Origin: Lichina pygmaea
Taxonomy: Eukaryota > Ascomycota > Lichinomycetes > Lichinales > Lichinaceae
Assembly (NCBI GenBank): GCA_963422465.1
Contig: OY730173.1
Span: 2,666,001 to 2,730,000 of the forward strand
Direction: 5' to 3'
DNA: 64,000 bases
Shown here in pieces: positions 33,515 through 45,862 of this stretch. The number at the start of each line of letters is the position of its first letter. The stretch's first letter is position 1. The position numbers were made by a program, and so were the translations under genes. The notes beneath the pieces are model-generated. The model had not been told where the DNA came from and ran no database searches. It saw only the letters and a list, made by a program, of their open reading frames with translations.

Positions 33515-36500
33515 TCATCTTTGCTCGGCGATGGGTGGTGCAGTTTCTGCCGTTCCTGCCGCTTTCGCTGTCACGGCCGCTGTTTCTACTGCAGCTGTAG
33601 TAGTGGCGGTGTCGTTGTTGCCATTGTGGGTGGTTTCGGTGGTGGCCACACTCCTCCGTTGCGGTATGTCTGGCGTGGAGCCGTGCTCGTCCTTTTCTTG
33701 AACCATCTCCTGAGAGGTACTGCCCTCGTCTTCGACGGGGCCTGGCGCCGCGGCGACGGCATTCCGTTGCGCCATCTCCTGAGCCTCCCGAAAGGCGGCG
33801 TAGAACTCCGGTTCGAGCATCTGCACGCGCTGGAGCTCTTCGAGCGAAATGTCCAGCTGTCTCAAGACGGCGCGGGGTCCGTCGCGCGTCATGCGCTCCT
33901 TCCACTCCATGCCGCCCATCTCCTCGAGCTGCAGCTTGATCGATATAAGACGTGCTTGTTCGGCTTCCGGCGTCGATGCAGCCTCGCCGGAATCGCCCGC
34001 CGTCGCTGTCGCGATGGCTGCGAGAGGAGACAGGACGCTGCTTGAGAGGTCGGTCGCGTCCGAGTCGCTGATCGACGCGGGCGGAGGAGGAGAAGCCTCG
34101 CTGGTCGAGGCCTCAGTGGCAGCGCTGGGCTCGAGAGCAGGAGAAGCATTCCCAGACTGCGACTGCACTCTTGTCGGCGACGTCGAGCGCGAGCCAAAGA
34201 GGCCCCGTCGCACCTGCTGGCCCAGCCTGTGCATATGTCCCTCTTCCATCGCCAGAGCGCGCGATGCGAGAGACACGTCCGAGCCGTGCCGGGATCGACC
34301 CGTCTGAATCGCCCGTGGCTCATCTTCGCTCTTGGAGATGGGCATGAGGATCGGATCGGCGAGGTTCGTGAATGTGCTGTGGTTGTTGTCGTCGTCGCCG
34401 GCGGGAGGCATCTCGACAGAGGTGCCTCGTGGCGCTGCATTCTCGGCCGCGGCATCACCCGATGGCACCGCCTCCGCGGCTGCCAACCGTGTCTCGGGAT
34501 ACTCGTCCTCGAACCGCTGGATCATGCGCTGGAGGGTCTGGTCGAGGAACAGAAGTCGGCCTGGCCCGTCACGACGCGTTAGCATGCCCCGGTAACCAAG
34601 CCCCACCCATCGAAACACCTACGGTAACTCATGTCATCCTCGGCCTTGGCCTCCTTGACCAGAGCCGGCTCGAGCCTGGCTCGAATCTCGCGCGCGCTCT
34701 CCAGCAGATTCCTCGACATCTCCTTGGCCTTGGCCTTGGCCTTGCCGATGGAAGCATCCGCCGCTGCTTGCTCACCATCTGCCTGGTCCTGCTTGTTCGG
34801 CCGGGAGCCGGTCGATGTGTTGCCCAGGAATATGCTGAGCGCCTTCACGACGCCAGTTCCGCCGATGAGATGGTCCTCGCCAGGAGCTGGTGTCTCGGCG
34901 CCATCGTCGTCGGCGTCGCTCCCGTCGACCTGACCCACGATCTGCAGCAGCACGTCTGGCACCGCCACGGCTGCCGCGGTGTCGGCGCTGGCCGTGACGG
35001 CCGTCGAGGCGCCGGTGTCGTACTCGGCCACCAGACCGCGCTCCATGTTGCGAAGGCAGTAGGCCACAACCTGCTTCGCGAGCGCCCTGACTACCTCGCT
35101 CGAGCCTGGGCTAGGAACGTCGACGTCGACGGAGATGATCGTCTTGGACACGCGCACGGCGGCCATCAGGGACGCGTACAGCGCGCACGCCTCCTGCTGG
35201 CTGGCCTCGTCGTTCGTCGACGCCAGCGCCGACAGCCGAGGGTTCTCGAGGACGCTGAGGTGAGCGAGGCTCGGGTTCTCCGGGAGGACCTCGGCCAGCG
35301 CGATCGCGTGTTCCGGACAGAGCGCCACGTCGTCCAGGTGGATGCGCCTTAGGCTTCGCAAGCGAGGGAGGTACTTGCGCAGCAGTCCTAGCGCATCGGG
35401 CTGCGTCGAGAAGAGGTCACGGTTGTGTGAGAGGTCGACGAAGCGGAAGCTCGGGAGCGAGACGAGGGCCGGGAAGAGCAGGGCCAGCGACGGCGGAGCC
35501 AGGTTGCAGTCGGCCAGGCCAAGCGCGTACAGCGGGTTCTTGCCGTCGAGGGCCTCTGCGATCCGTGGTAGCGAATCCTGCAGATCGTTCCCGCCGAGGT
35601 CAAGGCCTTCGCAGGTGCCGTTGCGCAGGAAGTCGACGACGTGATCGATGCATTCGGGAGCGAGGTGATTCTTGGCGAGACACAGCCGTTTAAGACCGCT
35701 CTTGGAGACGCCCGTCAAGATCTTCTCAACTTCAACGGTCCCGAGGGCGCAGCCCGAGAGGCTCAGCTCCTCGAGGTGGGGTCCGGCGTAACGCTCGGAG
35801 ATGGCTTCCGACAGGAGGCTAGCCATGTCGGGCCCCGGCATCTTCTCGGAGGCCGACTTCAGAAGAGACGCGGGGCTCTGGGTAGGGGCCGGTGCGGGCG
35901 GGAAGGGTATCATGGAAAGATCGACGGCCTTGACCGAGCGACAGAGATGCAGGAAGAGGCTGATGTGCTTCCATCCGTCGCGGCCGATCTTGGGATTGTT
36001 CTTGAGCGACAGCTTTTCGATGGCGCCTTGGGCTCTGGGAGTCACCGACTCCGGTGCGTCTGCAGGCTCGGCCTTCGAACCGTCCTTCTCGCACTGGCTC
36101 CGGCCGACGGGCCTCGATGCCAGGAGCCCGCCGAGAACGACCCGGACGCCCTCGTCGCCGAGGCCACAATTCTCCAGCTTCAGCTTTCTGACCGGCACCA
36201 CGGCGAACCAGTCGGCAAGGGTGATGAGATCCGCGAGCGGAATCCAGAAGTCACACAGGCCCAAGCAGATCACCGTGCCGGGCGTGCCGCCGACAGCGCA
36301 CTTCGGGGCCGACAGCTGTTCGACGACCTTCTTCAGCGCGTTCGTCTCGCGCAGCTGACAGCATCGCCGGTATATTCGCAACGGGTCGGTCGTCGGCTGT
36401 TCCTGGGACTTGTGACGCCGTGGATCCGCCGCTGCCGTCGTCGGAGACTTTTGGTCCGGCGGTCTCGTACCGGCGTCCGTTGCAGCGCCGCCTTCGACGG

Positions 36501-37431
36501 CTTGATCCTCATTCTTCTTGGCGTGGCCTTGATCGGGACAGTCCGAGGTCTTGGTTCCTTCAGGCCTGTCCACGTCTTTGTCGGCTGGGTTCGCATTCTC
36601 CTTCGAAGGACCGCCTGGTTCAGCTTGCTCGTCTCCAGAGATTGTGCCGTCGTCGGTCCCGGTTCCTTTCTGGGTCTGCTCTGCACGTTTCGATGCATTC
36701 CCCTCCGCCTTTCCCTTCGGCTTCTTTTCCTTGTCCTTCTTTCTCTTCTTGGACTTGCCGTTGCTCTCCTCCGCGTCGCGGTACTTGGGATTTCCCGCAA
36801 TCTCGACGTCGACACAGAATGCCACCCTCCGGAGCTTGGCCTGGTCGAGACCCTGGACGCGCGGCCGTTCCCTGGACTTGTCGACATTCATGACCCTACG
36901 CTCGCAGAGGCCGCCGCCGCCGCCGCCGCCGCCCACCAACTTGCCCACGCCGGGTAACTGTCCCGACGAGGACTGGAAGCGCCGGAAGGCGTTCGAGAAG
37001 AAGCCCGATTGGCTCGATTTCGGGGTCGCAGGGGTGTATGGCGCCATGTCGTCCGCCGGCGGTGGGGTCGCGTTAGTCAGGGACGCGCGACGAGCCGGCG
37101 GCACGGGCATCGGCTTCTCTTGAGCCTTTCCATTCTGCTCCGGCGCGGCGGTAGGAGTTGGAGGCGTCGACGAGAACTTCGAGGTCCATCCACTGATCCA
37201 CGAGCTCTTGCGGCCCACCGTCGGCGAAGGCAGCGGCGAAGACCCGGTGGCCTTTGGCCCGGACCCGTTCAATGTCAGGGCTCCCGAGCTCCTGTCGGAA
37301 CTCGAGCGCGACATCAGACTCGGTCGATGTCGAGGGTTGCTGGTCGCCGGCGCGGCCTTGGCGTCCGAGCTTGCTGGCGCATCGGCTTGCGCTGGGGAAC
37401 CGTCCTGCTTGTCCATCTTCACTGTACGCAT
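33515..37431 (-). CDS. MHP1: Mhp1-like leucine-rich repeat protein
   Basis: The layout matches the large fungal proteins annotated as cell wall biogenesis or microtubule-linked Mhp1. Exons 37431-34623 and 34560-33515 join as DDMSYR-RLLFLDQTLQ and give 1284 aa. The N-terminal third is disordered, with Ser/Pro-rich stretches, a poly-Gly run and a Lys-rich segment (KSKKRKKDKEKK). The middle holds leucine-rich repeats of the ribonuclease-inhibitor type, for example VRKLKLENCGLGDEGVRVVL, LEELSLSGCALG and CEGLDLGGNDLQD. The C-terminal exon carries RMIQRFEDEYPETRL and a helical block ELQRVQMLEPEFYAAF before an Ala/Thr-rich tail. The name follows ascomycete usage; the molecular role is not settled. 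The intron has a clean GCTAAC branch point. Confidence 0.78.
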
Positions 37432-37627
37432 ATAGGAGACTCCACCGCGTGTTCGATGAACTAGAGTTCTGCCATGTCAACCTGCGTCAGCCACTGCTGT
37501 GGTGGAACAACACAAGCAACGATGGCGATGCCGTTCAGCATCTGTGCCATGCACGTTGTGGCGCATCGCTCGGTCCGGGCGGGCACGAGGGGGCGCCGGA
37601 CCTATCTGTTGACGCAGCTAGCCTAGC

Positions 37628-38071
37628 TCAGTACCCGGCGCTCCGGGCATCATACGGACATCGTCCCGGGTTTCTCGACCGCGAAAGCGAAAGCAAAGGT
37701 GTATAGAATTGCCTCCTGCTCTCGTCGGCGCAAATGACCATCATGGCAGCGTTAGATCGGGCATCGAGGTCGTTAAAGAGGTGAACCAGTCCTAGCAAGC
37801 GCTGCAGCAACCCCCCCACCCGTTCGTTTGTTCGCCCATCAGAATGCGCTCGAATGAGGATGACTGCGTCGAACCCTGGCTGAGGTAGTAGCGATGGTGC
37901 AGCCCTTCGACGGCCTTGCTCAGGAGTCGCCTGGTCTCGAAAGGCAACGACGGCGTCAGCGGCATCCAAAAGGGCGGCTGACTGTCTCGTCGGCCGCCGT
38001 TCAATCGGACTACCTGTGCAGTCCGATATGTAAAAGGCCGCTTCGACGAGCAGCTGCTGCTGTGTTGCCAT
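37628..38071 (-). CDS. hypothetical small protein, uncertain
   Basis: A minus-strand frame from the ATG at 38071 reads MATQQQLLVEAAFYISDCTG and includes GLLQRLLGLVHLFNDLDA, which looks like real coding sequence. A second frame over 37792-38004 also looks coding in its middle (RRLLSKAVEGLHHRYYL). The two meet at a run of G bases (about 37809-37816 on the plus strand, as C). This could mean an intron, a homopolymer error or a decayed gene. I do not recognise either frame. The rest of 37432-38900 holds no gene but several GTAC/TACG islands (38095-38135, 38265-38285 and 38655-38770). Confidence 0.3.
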   Translation of the reverse strand: MATQQQLLVEAAFYISDCTGSPIERRPTRQSAALLDAADAVVAFRDQATPEQGRRRAAPSLLPQPGFDAVILIRAHSDGRTNERVGGLLQRLLGLVHLFNDLDARSNAAMMVICADESRRQFYTPLLSLSRSRNPGRCPYDARSAGY

Positions 38072-38900
38072 ACTAACGCGCATACCTAGTGTACTACGTA
38101 CGTATGTACGAGTACGGAAGTACTCCTACACTTCATAAGTGTGACATGAGTAGACGAGGGAGTACGGGAGGGCTTGGTGGTACTATACAGTATATGATCA
38201 TATGACTCTCGTGGACCTGCACCACGTGATCATCGCTTGTCGGCTTCCGACGGTCATCGGAATGTACGTAAGTTACGGACGAGGTATGTAAGTCAGCCTG
38301 GTCAGTGGAGAAGGCGGCCTTTTGTTGGACTTGATGGTCTTGTAGCGCCGCACTTGATGTCGATCATGAACCAAGCTGATCGGTTAGTTGCTTTTCCGTC
38401 GTGGTATACTGTAGTCGTACGCAAGATTTCTTCTTTCTCACGTGACTCTCGGGTTACACGATATGCCATTGGTAGCCTGATGACGCATGACAGGCCATCA
38501 CTGATCTATTCTCAACATATACGAGAATCTCGACGGGAAACAGCGGCCGACCTACTCGTAGTCAAAGCCCCTTCTGTTCACTATACATACGTAGACCCGA
38601 AGATTTTCGGGCTTCAACCTCGCCCTTCGCAGGAGTACTTGTACGCGTAGAGTGCGAAGGTACGTACTTACCAGTACTGAGATACGTAACGTACAGTAGC
38701 AGTGAGATTCTGCTGAGTCAGCTGTCACATGTCTAACGGTCGGATCTGATACGGTAAGGTACGGTAGAGTAGAACAACCTTTATAGCAGCTCACCCAAGT
38801 GTTGTTCTACCAGTGGAAAGCAGTTTCGATCTCCACCTCTGAACATTCTCTACTATATCAAGACTTTGACCAGCTCTAGCCACCTGCGTACCTGCTGGTC

Positions 38901-41046
38901 ATGGCATTCTTGGGTGGCGCAGAATGCTCTACGGCGGCGAACCCTCTGGCGCAGTTCTCGAAGCACGCCCAAGACGACCGGTCACAGCTCCTCGACCGAC
39001 AGATAGGACCAAGAGAGAGTGGACCAGCGACCAGTATCAGGGCACAAGGCCCTATTGGCGGCCAGGATGCTGTGAGATTGTCTGCTCCTAGCCTAGCATA
39101 TCACTTGCTGATACCCTCCATGCCCCAACTAGATGATGGAAGGCTTTCTGCAGACTACGCCAACCTCACAATCTGGTGCCGCAAACTTCCCCTTGCCCAT
39201 GAGCGGGCTCGAAAACGAATTGGCATCTCTGCAGATGAATCCTTCTCAGTCGCCCGGCGCTCTTGGCAACTGGGAAAGAGAATTCAATACATCCCTGCAC
39301 TTTAATCCGGCCGAGGGATCGGCGTCGAACCAGAAGCACGCGCCTTTCGGTCTGTCGATGGCGGAACGGGGTGCCTTCAATGACGATGTCTCATCGCTGA
39401 CGAACACCGCCTCGGACGGAAAAGATGGCCAGCTGACAGCGATCGAGAGATCGGGGCTAGGACTCGGTGCGGCAACAAGCGACCCTGTTCCGGCCTTCGC
39501 CCGAACAGGTCCGTATCACCGACCGGGGTTCTTCGCGAATCGATTCTACGGCTTGAACAGTCAATTGAGGAGCGGTAGCCTGTGGCAGAGCGGTGCGCCG
39601 CTTGGCCGGCAGCAGGCTCTTCAGGATTATCAGGTGCAACTGATGATGCTCGAGCAACATGCCAAGAGACGGCTGATGCTAGCGCGCGACGAGCAGAAGG
39701 CGGCATCGACAGGCCCCCTCGGGAAGGGAAAGGGGCGATTGGTGGAGCTCGACAAGGAGTGGGAAGAACGATTCTCGCAGATAGCCTCTCAGGAGCTGGA
39801 CGAGGACGCCAAAACACGTTTGGCCACGGAGGAGCAGCTCGATGGCCTGGACAGGTCGATGGCCGAGAACATGGATCGAAGCGATCTCGCATCGCTCTGG
39901 ACGGGGATCCATGCCGAAAAGGCGGGCGGCAACGACGAATGGACCATCCCGGACGTAGACTGGGAGGAGCACATGAACGGTATGGGCATCCACGAGGCTC
40001 TCGACACGCGCCCTGACGCGAGAGACTACGTGTGCGAGGACAACAATCCGTTCCAGGACGTCCCCGATCCTTTCGAGGAGGGCGTCAAGATCATGGAGGA
40101 AGGTGGCAGCCTCTCGCTCGCAGCGCTCGCCTTCGAGGTCGCGGTGTCGAGAGAGCCGGAGCGGTCTGAGGCCTGGTCCATGCTGGGCCACGCCCAGGCT
40201 CAGAACGAGAAGGAGATGCCGGCGATCCGGGCACTGGAGCAGGCCTTGAAGCTCGACCCGTCGGACCTGTCAGCCCTGATGGGTCTCGCCGTCTCGTACA
40301 CGAACGAGGCGTACGACTCCAGCGCGTACCACACGCTCGAGCGGTGGCTGGCGACCAAGTACCCGGACCTCGTCGATGCCACCGGCCCGGCCGCGGAGAC
40401 GGATCTCGGCTTCGGCGACCGGCACGCCCTGCGCGAGCGCGTCACGAGCCTCTTCATCAGGGCGGCGCAGCTGTCGCCGGCGGGCGAGCAGATGGATCCG
40501 GACGTGCAAGTCGGGCTCGGCGTGCTCTTCTACGGCGCGGCCGAGTACGACAAGGCGGTCGACTGCTTCTCGGCCGCGCTGGCGTCGACCGAGTCCGGCA
40601 CCAGCAACCGGCGGCAGCAGCTGCACCTGCTCTGGAACCGGCTGGGCGCGACCCTGGCCAACTCGGGCCGGAGCGACGAGGCCGTGGCCGCGTACGAGAA
40701 GGCGCTGACGCTGAGACCCAACTTCGTGCGGGCGCGCTACAACCTCGGCGTCTCGTGCATCAACCTGGCCTGCTACGACGCCGCGGCCCAGCACCTGCTG
40801 GGCGCGCTGGCCATGCACAAGGTCGCCGAGCAGGACGGCCGGGCCCGGGCACGTCACGTCGTCGGCGACGACCGACGCGTCAGCGACCGCGAGCTCGAGC
40901 GTCTGCTGCTGAGGAGCACGAACCCGAGCGCGAACCTGTACGACGCCCTGCGCCGCGTCCTCGTGCAGTTGGACCGGCACGACCTTGTGCGCCAAGTAGG
41001 ACCCAACATGGACCTCGACGCCTTTCGACAGGACTTTGATTTTTAA
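38901..41046 (+). CDS. PEX5: peroxisomal import receptor Pex5
   Basis: Pex5 carries PTS1 (SKL-type) proteins from cytosol into the peroxisome and cycles back after ubiquitination. Exons 38901-39071 and 39133-41046 join as GGQDA-MMEGFLQ and give 694 aa. The start MAFLGGAECST carries the conserved N-terminal cysteine (Cys9), the usual monoubiquitination site. The N-terminal half is disordered, with Pex14-binding pentapeptides of the WxxxF type, WEREF (104) and WEERF (267). The C-terminal half is built of TPRs from about residue 380, including AWSMLGHAQAQNEKEMPAI, ALKLDPSDLSALMGLA and LTLRPNFVRARYNLGVS, which bind PTS1. The DNA of this half is very GC-rich and opens long shadow frames on the other strand. 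Complete. Confidence 0.97.
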
Positions 41047-41709
41047 AAGAGAGTAATCACTTGGTCCATTCCATCGCTCAGTCCATCCCATCGCTTAGTC
41101 CATACCATGTTCACGTCGATAATCGGCGTCCTGGTCCCCCCTTTTTTCAGACTTTTAAGAAACCTCTACACTTTACCTCTTTTCCTTTTTCCCCTAGTCT
41201 ACGAGTAGTCTCCTTCTCCCTTTCCATCTCCTCCTCGCGATACTTGCCGCCGTCGCCGCCGCCGCCGCCGCCGTCCGTCTCGCGCACACGGGTGCCACGC
41301 TCCCCTCCCCCCCTCTCTCGTAAACGCTTCCACCTCTCGTCAGCAACTCCAGAGAAGAGTAATTGTAAAAAAATACCATCGGATAATGGGACGGAATGGA
41401 TCCCACGGAGGGTACAAGTAATTATAGTTGCAGGGCCGAATCTACGACACTACGAATCCAGAAAGGAGATGCGACTGACGAGCCGGGGCCTTGGCCGACT
41501 AGAGATTCTGGCCGACAGCACCTTCACCTTCACCGATAGTAGCCTGTCGGACGGGTGTTCGAGACACGTGGTACAGCCAAGGCGAAAACGGAAACGTTCC
41601 AGGTGACGAGCGACTGCTCTCGAGCTATCTTCTCGTTTATCCTTCGTTCGCTCCGCCTCGTCCCACCTTCCACCGTAGGTCCGCCACCTCGAGAAAAGTC
41701 AAACAGCAC
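41047..41709. other. intergenic region between convergent genes
   Basis: This stretch holds the 3' ends of PEX5 and RPL5. It includes a GCC array at about 41250-41275 and pyrimidine-rich DNA. No gene is seen. Confidence 0.6.
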
Positions 41710-42954
41710 CTAAGCGTCTGCCTTGAGTTCCGCAATCCGAGCCTTGACCCGCTCGCGCTTCTCGTCCTTGCTGAGCTTGGTTTGCCTGTACTTCAACGAC
41801 TCCTTCTTGTACTCTTCCTTGGTCTTCTTCGGTCCGGCCTCGTCGTCCTTCTTGAGCGGGTCTTCTCGGATCTGCTTGTGCGCCTCCTGGTACAGCTCCT
41901 CGAGACCGTCTGCTTCGATCTCGTCGTCAATGTAGCCTTGGAACTGCGACTTGTATCGCTCCTCGTCGTCGTCGGCCAGGCCCTCCATGTACTCAGCCAC
42001 GTGACCGGCGAAGATGTACTTGCGGAGCGTCTCGGCGTCGAGCTGCTTCGCCTCGATGTCGTAGCCGGGGAAGCGGTTTTCCGAGTGCGGCACGAGGATG
42101 CCGCCGTCCGAGGCGCCCTTCATGACGCCAAATATCCTGGATCCCGTAGAGGTGCGGTGGAGACCGACGTCTAGGTTACACTTGAACGGTCTGCGTCCGC
42201 TTTCCTCGGCCGCCTCGGTAAGCTTGTACTCGCCGTCCGGCTCCTCGACGCCCTGGAACTGATCATCGAGCTTGAGCTTCTTCAACGCACGTCTCGCGAT
42301 GAGCAGCCCGGTCGAGTACCCCGCGGCCCAGTTGGTGAGGCCATGCTTGATCCCGTAGCGCTTGAGCTCATGCGAGTAGGCCGAGCAGAAGACCTTGTCA
42401 CCGGAGATCTCGGAGGTGATGATCTGGGCCACGATGTCGCGATTGGTGAAACGGACGACCAGACGGTACTTGGGCGCGCTGTACTTGTTTTTGGCCTGGG
42501 TCACGAGGCGCTTGCGAGCGTAGTAGTCGGTCTTGCCCTGTCGGCGGCGCTTGTACTTGGTCTGGTACCGACTGCGGTAGCCAAGTCAGAAGCAGCTTCG
42601 AGCGGTGACTTGAGTGGTCGTACCCATGACGAAAGACTGGGGTGGTCGGACATACCTGTGGTAGGCGCTGCTTTTAACCAGCTTCTGGAAAGGCTACGAC
42701 ACCACGATCCAAACGAGTCAGCAATTCGCGCTTCAGATCCTGGCATAGACCCGACCCGAAGCATCTTGCAGGGACTCGGATCGTGAGTATCGCCTTTTGA
42801 AGCCGGAAGAAAAGACGTCCAGTATCTCCCTCTCCTTCTCCCTCTCCCTCTCTCTCTCGCTCTCAAAGGCATCAAGGTCTGTGGTTTGCGAACACCACTC
42901 TCTCGAAATCGAATTCCATAGCTCTTTGTTAAAAGAAAAAAAGCTGCTCACCAT
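41710..42954 (-). CDS. RPL5: 60S ribosomal protein L5 (uL18)
   Basis: RPL5 binds 5S rRNA with RPL11 and joins the 60S central protuberance. Minus-strand exons are 42954-42952, 42693-42656 and 42571-41710, giving 300 aa. Exon 1 is just the ATG, followed by a 258-nt intron. The joined start reads MPFQKLVKSSAYHSRYQTKY, typical of the family except His for the usual Tyr at residue 13. Then come RRRQGKTDYYARKRLVTQAK, DVGLHRTSTGSRIFGVMKGA, GGILVPHSENRFPGYD and ADDDEERYKSQFQGYID, the last as in filamentous ascomycetes. The long first intron right after ATG is common for ribosomal protein genes and often helps expression. Confidence 0.96.
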
Positions 42955-43497
42955 CTTGATCCTGCAACGAGATGTCCAAGCTCAATGATCACCACCCCTT
43001 CTTGGTTCTGGTGAACGAGACGTGTTTGTAGGAAAAAGGCGGAGCTGAAATTTAATTGGAATTAGTTTTGTGCGAAGGCGGGGTGAAAGGGGGGACGGGA
43101 GCAGTCACATAAGTTGGTAGTGTTGGAGGGTGGGGGACGAGTACAGTACGGTACCGTATCTTTGTACTGTATGTTCCGTACTCTCCGCACGCGTTACCCA
43201 CCTTACTGATACTACCAGTACTCGTAGAAGCTGCCTACCGCAGACTTCTGACTATTATCTTTGATATTCTTGTAGATTGCCGGTCACCACATTGGAGGCA
43301 ATTTCTGATCTTCTCAGATTGGTGGGGGGAGAGTTGTAGCAGTAGCTAGTAGGTGTGGCCACGCCTAGAACACTAGCCTAGCCACGAAGGGTCAGTCAAA
43401 TTCTGATATTCTCGTAGATTGCCAGAAGTATTACCGTAGAGCATCTCGGTAATCCCACAATTCCATTTCCACACAATCTCAGTATCAATCATGCGTG
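42955..43497. other. intergenic region
   Basis: It holds the RPL5 promoter on its left and the leader of the AT-hook gene on its right. A GTAC/TACG-rich island lies at about 43138-43185. The motif ATTCTTGTAGATTGCCGG (about 43265) recurs as ATTCTCGTAGATTGCCAG (about 43408), a short imperfect repeat. No gene is seen. Confidence 0.5.
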
Positions 43498-44481
43498 ATG
43501 CCAAACAACAAGGCTCTTGACCACTTGAACTCTATGCAAGACAAAGCACAATCTTCTACATTATCACCGAATACCACCACTAGTTCTGCTACAAGTATTG
43601 ATGATATCGATCTCCGCACACCTGCTGAAAAGACTCGCCTTCTTCGCTGGGCAGAAGATTACACTAGCCAACCATCTTTCGAGTTCTATCCAGGGTAGCT
43701 ATTTCCTTTCTATCCTACTTGTCTGTTTGTACAGCTATGTAGTACCGTACTATGCTAATACTGATAATACTACTAGAGCAGTTGTCACACCAGCTACATC
43801 ATCACCGAATACCACCACTAGTTCTGCTACAAGTATTGATGATATCGATCTCCGCACACCTGCTGAAAAGACTCGCCTTCTTCGCTGGGCAGAAGATTAC
43901 ACTAGCCAACCATCTTTCGAGTTCTATCCAGGGTAGCTATTTCTTTTCTATTCTCCTTGTCTGTTTGTACAGCTATGTAGTACTATGCTAATACTGATAA
44001 TACTACTAGAGCACTTGTCACACCAGCTACATCACTGTCTCTTGGAATCTCCGAACCGCTACCTCAAACCCAACCTGAGACTTCTGATAGTATACAGGAA
44101 GAGCTAGAAGTCTCTGGGAGATCTTCTGGTATAGTGGTTCCTATCGAGAGTACAGTATCTCAAGATATTGTTCTTAGAAATAACAATCTTGTTGAGAGTC
44201 CTTCAGGTATAGTGATCTAGTCCTTTGTCTATTCTTCTGTTCATGTTTCTATCTGATGTATACATATAAACTAATGCATATACTCTTCTATAGTCCCGAC
44301 TTCACCCCCGCAACAGTCTCCAGTGGCGGGGAAGAAACGGCCAAGGGCCCCCACCGTGGCCCTCCCACAACCTGCGGCGAAGAAGGGCCGGCCCCGGAAG
44401 CGACTCCAGGGGCAGACTACTTTGGATGCCACAGTTCCTGGGAGGGGCTCGGGGGGTAGGGGGGAGACAGGAGCGGAGTAG
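43498..44481 (+). CDS. AT-hook protein with a duplicated exon, unknown function
   Basis: I do not recognise the family. Four exons close in phase: 43498-43693, 43779-43931, 44012-44206 and 44294-44481, giving 243 aa. The same block (TSSATSIDDIDLRTPAEKTR to SFEFYP) appears at the end of exon 1 and again as exon 2, since the exon and its intron are duplicated. Exon 4 carries KKGRPRKR, a classic AT-hook that binds the minor groove of AT-rich DNA, next to KKRPRAP. GC content is lower than in most genes here. Exon 4 starts at TATAG-TCCCGAC, a junction that recurs at two LINE boundaries just downstream, so this may be part of a mobile-element cargo or ORF1-like piece. The splice model rests on signals and phase. 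Confidence 0.5.
43559..44027 (+). repeat. tandem duplication of a ~235-bp exon-intron unit
   Basis: Two copies lie side by side, about 43559-43795 and 43796-44027. The coding part is the same by eye. The intron part differs by a few bases, including a 5-bp length change (GTACCGTACTATG against GTACTATG). The duplication takes both splice sites along, so the reading frame is kept. Confidence 0.9.
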
Positions 44482-44616
44482 TCGCACCAGCGACTACAAG
44501 ATCTATAACACACGTACGCGCAAGCACGACACCCATGGTAAGAGATCCCAGGTTGGATGGAGGAGAAGGAAGGGTTTTTGTCCCGAAGACGGTTTTATCC
44601 TTTCAAATTACCATTG

Positions 44617-44687
44617 CTACTCCCGGCATAATCTAGTTAGCTAGCTTTAGAACGGAGGAGAGCTTCAATCAATCAATCTATCTATAG
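44617..44687 (+). mobile_element. LINE 3' tail remnant (A)
   Basis: GGCATAATCTAG, TAGCTAG and TTTAGAACGGAG, followed by a TCAA/TCTA simple repeat, match the 3' ends of remnants B and C downstream. Only the tail is recognisable; no reverse transcriptase part is present. Confidence 0.6.
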
Positions 44688-45862
44688 TCCCGACCAGCCG
44701 CGACTATATGGGCCCCGCTGGAGGGCACCCTTCGACCAGCCAAGCAACACTGGATTGGAGAACCCCTGGAGCGGGTGCAGCAGCGCTGTCTCCGGACAGT
44801 CACCGGCTCCTTCAAGGCCACCAGCCGTCAGGCTCTCGAGCGCGAAGCAGCAGTCCCACCACTCCGCGCCCACATAGCGCGCCTACAGCTCCAAGCACGC
44901 GCATGACTGGAAGCCACCGGAACCCGTCAAGAAATCAACATCGCATGCCGCCGTCTCCGGGGCCAGCTCACACCACAACGCGGACCCCGTCGGACCCCGG
45001 CCCCACGCCGGGTAACAAGAAGCACGAATGGGCCAAGAGTATCCTCTGGCGCCAACAGCAGTGCATGGAGGATTGCTCCACCAACCTTGGCCTTCCCCCC
45101 TGGTCGGATCACCCCCTCCCAGGTCCCACCCAGCCCCCGGACAACAGCCGCCCACCCCCACAGACGTTATGGCAGGCCTACCAGCTGGCCGAACAGTGGT
45201 GCTGGGACCGATGGCGAGAACTGGAAGGTGGCCCACCGGTGCCCCACCGCAGTACTGATCCAGACCCAGGAGGGGGATGGAAGCCAGACAACATGCCGTA
45301 CAAGAAAGCAGCCCTCCGTCTTCACGCCGGCCTCCCGAAGCCACACAGCAGTCTCCTCACCCAACTCCGCACAGGAAAGATCGGCCTGGCAGGCTTCCTG
45401 CACACATGCCGGGTTCCAGGCTTCGAGTCCCCGGCCTGCCCCTGTGGGTGGCAGCAAGAGACAGCCAGGCACATGGTGCTTGACTGCCCCAGGTTCCACA
45501 GGGAACGAAGGCAACTGCGACAGGCAGTCACTACTACTGACTTTCAGCAGCTAACCTCTAACCCCCGGGCAGCCGCCGTCGTAACAACATGGTTCCTACG
45601 GCTTGACCTTTTTGCCCAGTTCACCTGGGCCCGGGACCAGCTTCCCCCTGTTTGACTGCAGCACAGTCACATTACCCTGTTTACAGTCGCTTGATAGGAG
45701 TACTCCCAGCGGGGGGCCGGAGGGGAGGTTTTTACTCTAGCACCACATGACTGGTCATGTGGCCTGGTGGTTTTCCTTACCAGCTTATAGATTCCCAGCA
45801 TAATCTAGCCTAGCTAGTCCTAGAATGGAGTAGGAATTCATACATACAGTACATACATACAG
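44688..45862 (+). mobile_element. 5'-truncated Tad-like LINE remnant (B)
   Basis: This is the 3' end of a non-LTR element. The left part codes, in one frame, for the end of the reverse transcriptase region of Tad-type ORF2 (RVQQRCLRTVTGSFKAT, then ALEREAAVPPLRAHIARLQ). A later frame ends with the Cys/His motif of such proteins (CPCGWQQETARHMVLDC) and a stop at 45653-45655. The RT-end frame contains a stop (ARA-stop-LEATG, about 44906) and the two parts lie in different frames, so it is dead. The 3' part reads CAGCATAATCTAGC, AGAATGGAGTAGGA and a CATA simple repeat. Confidence 0.85.
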
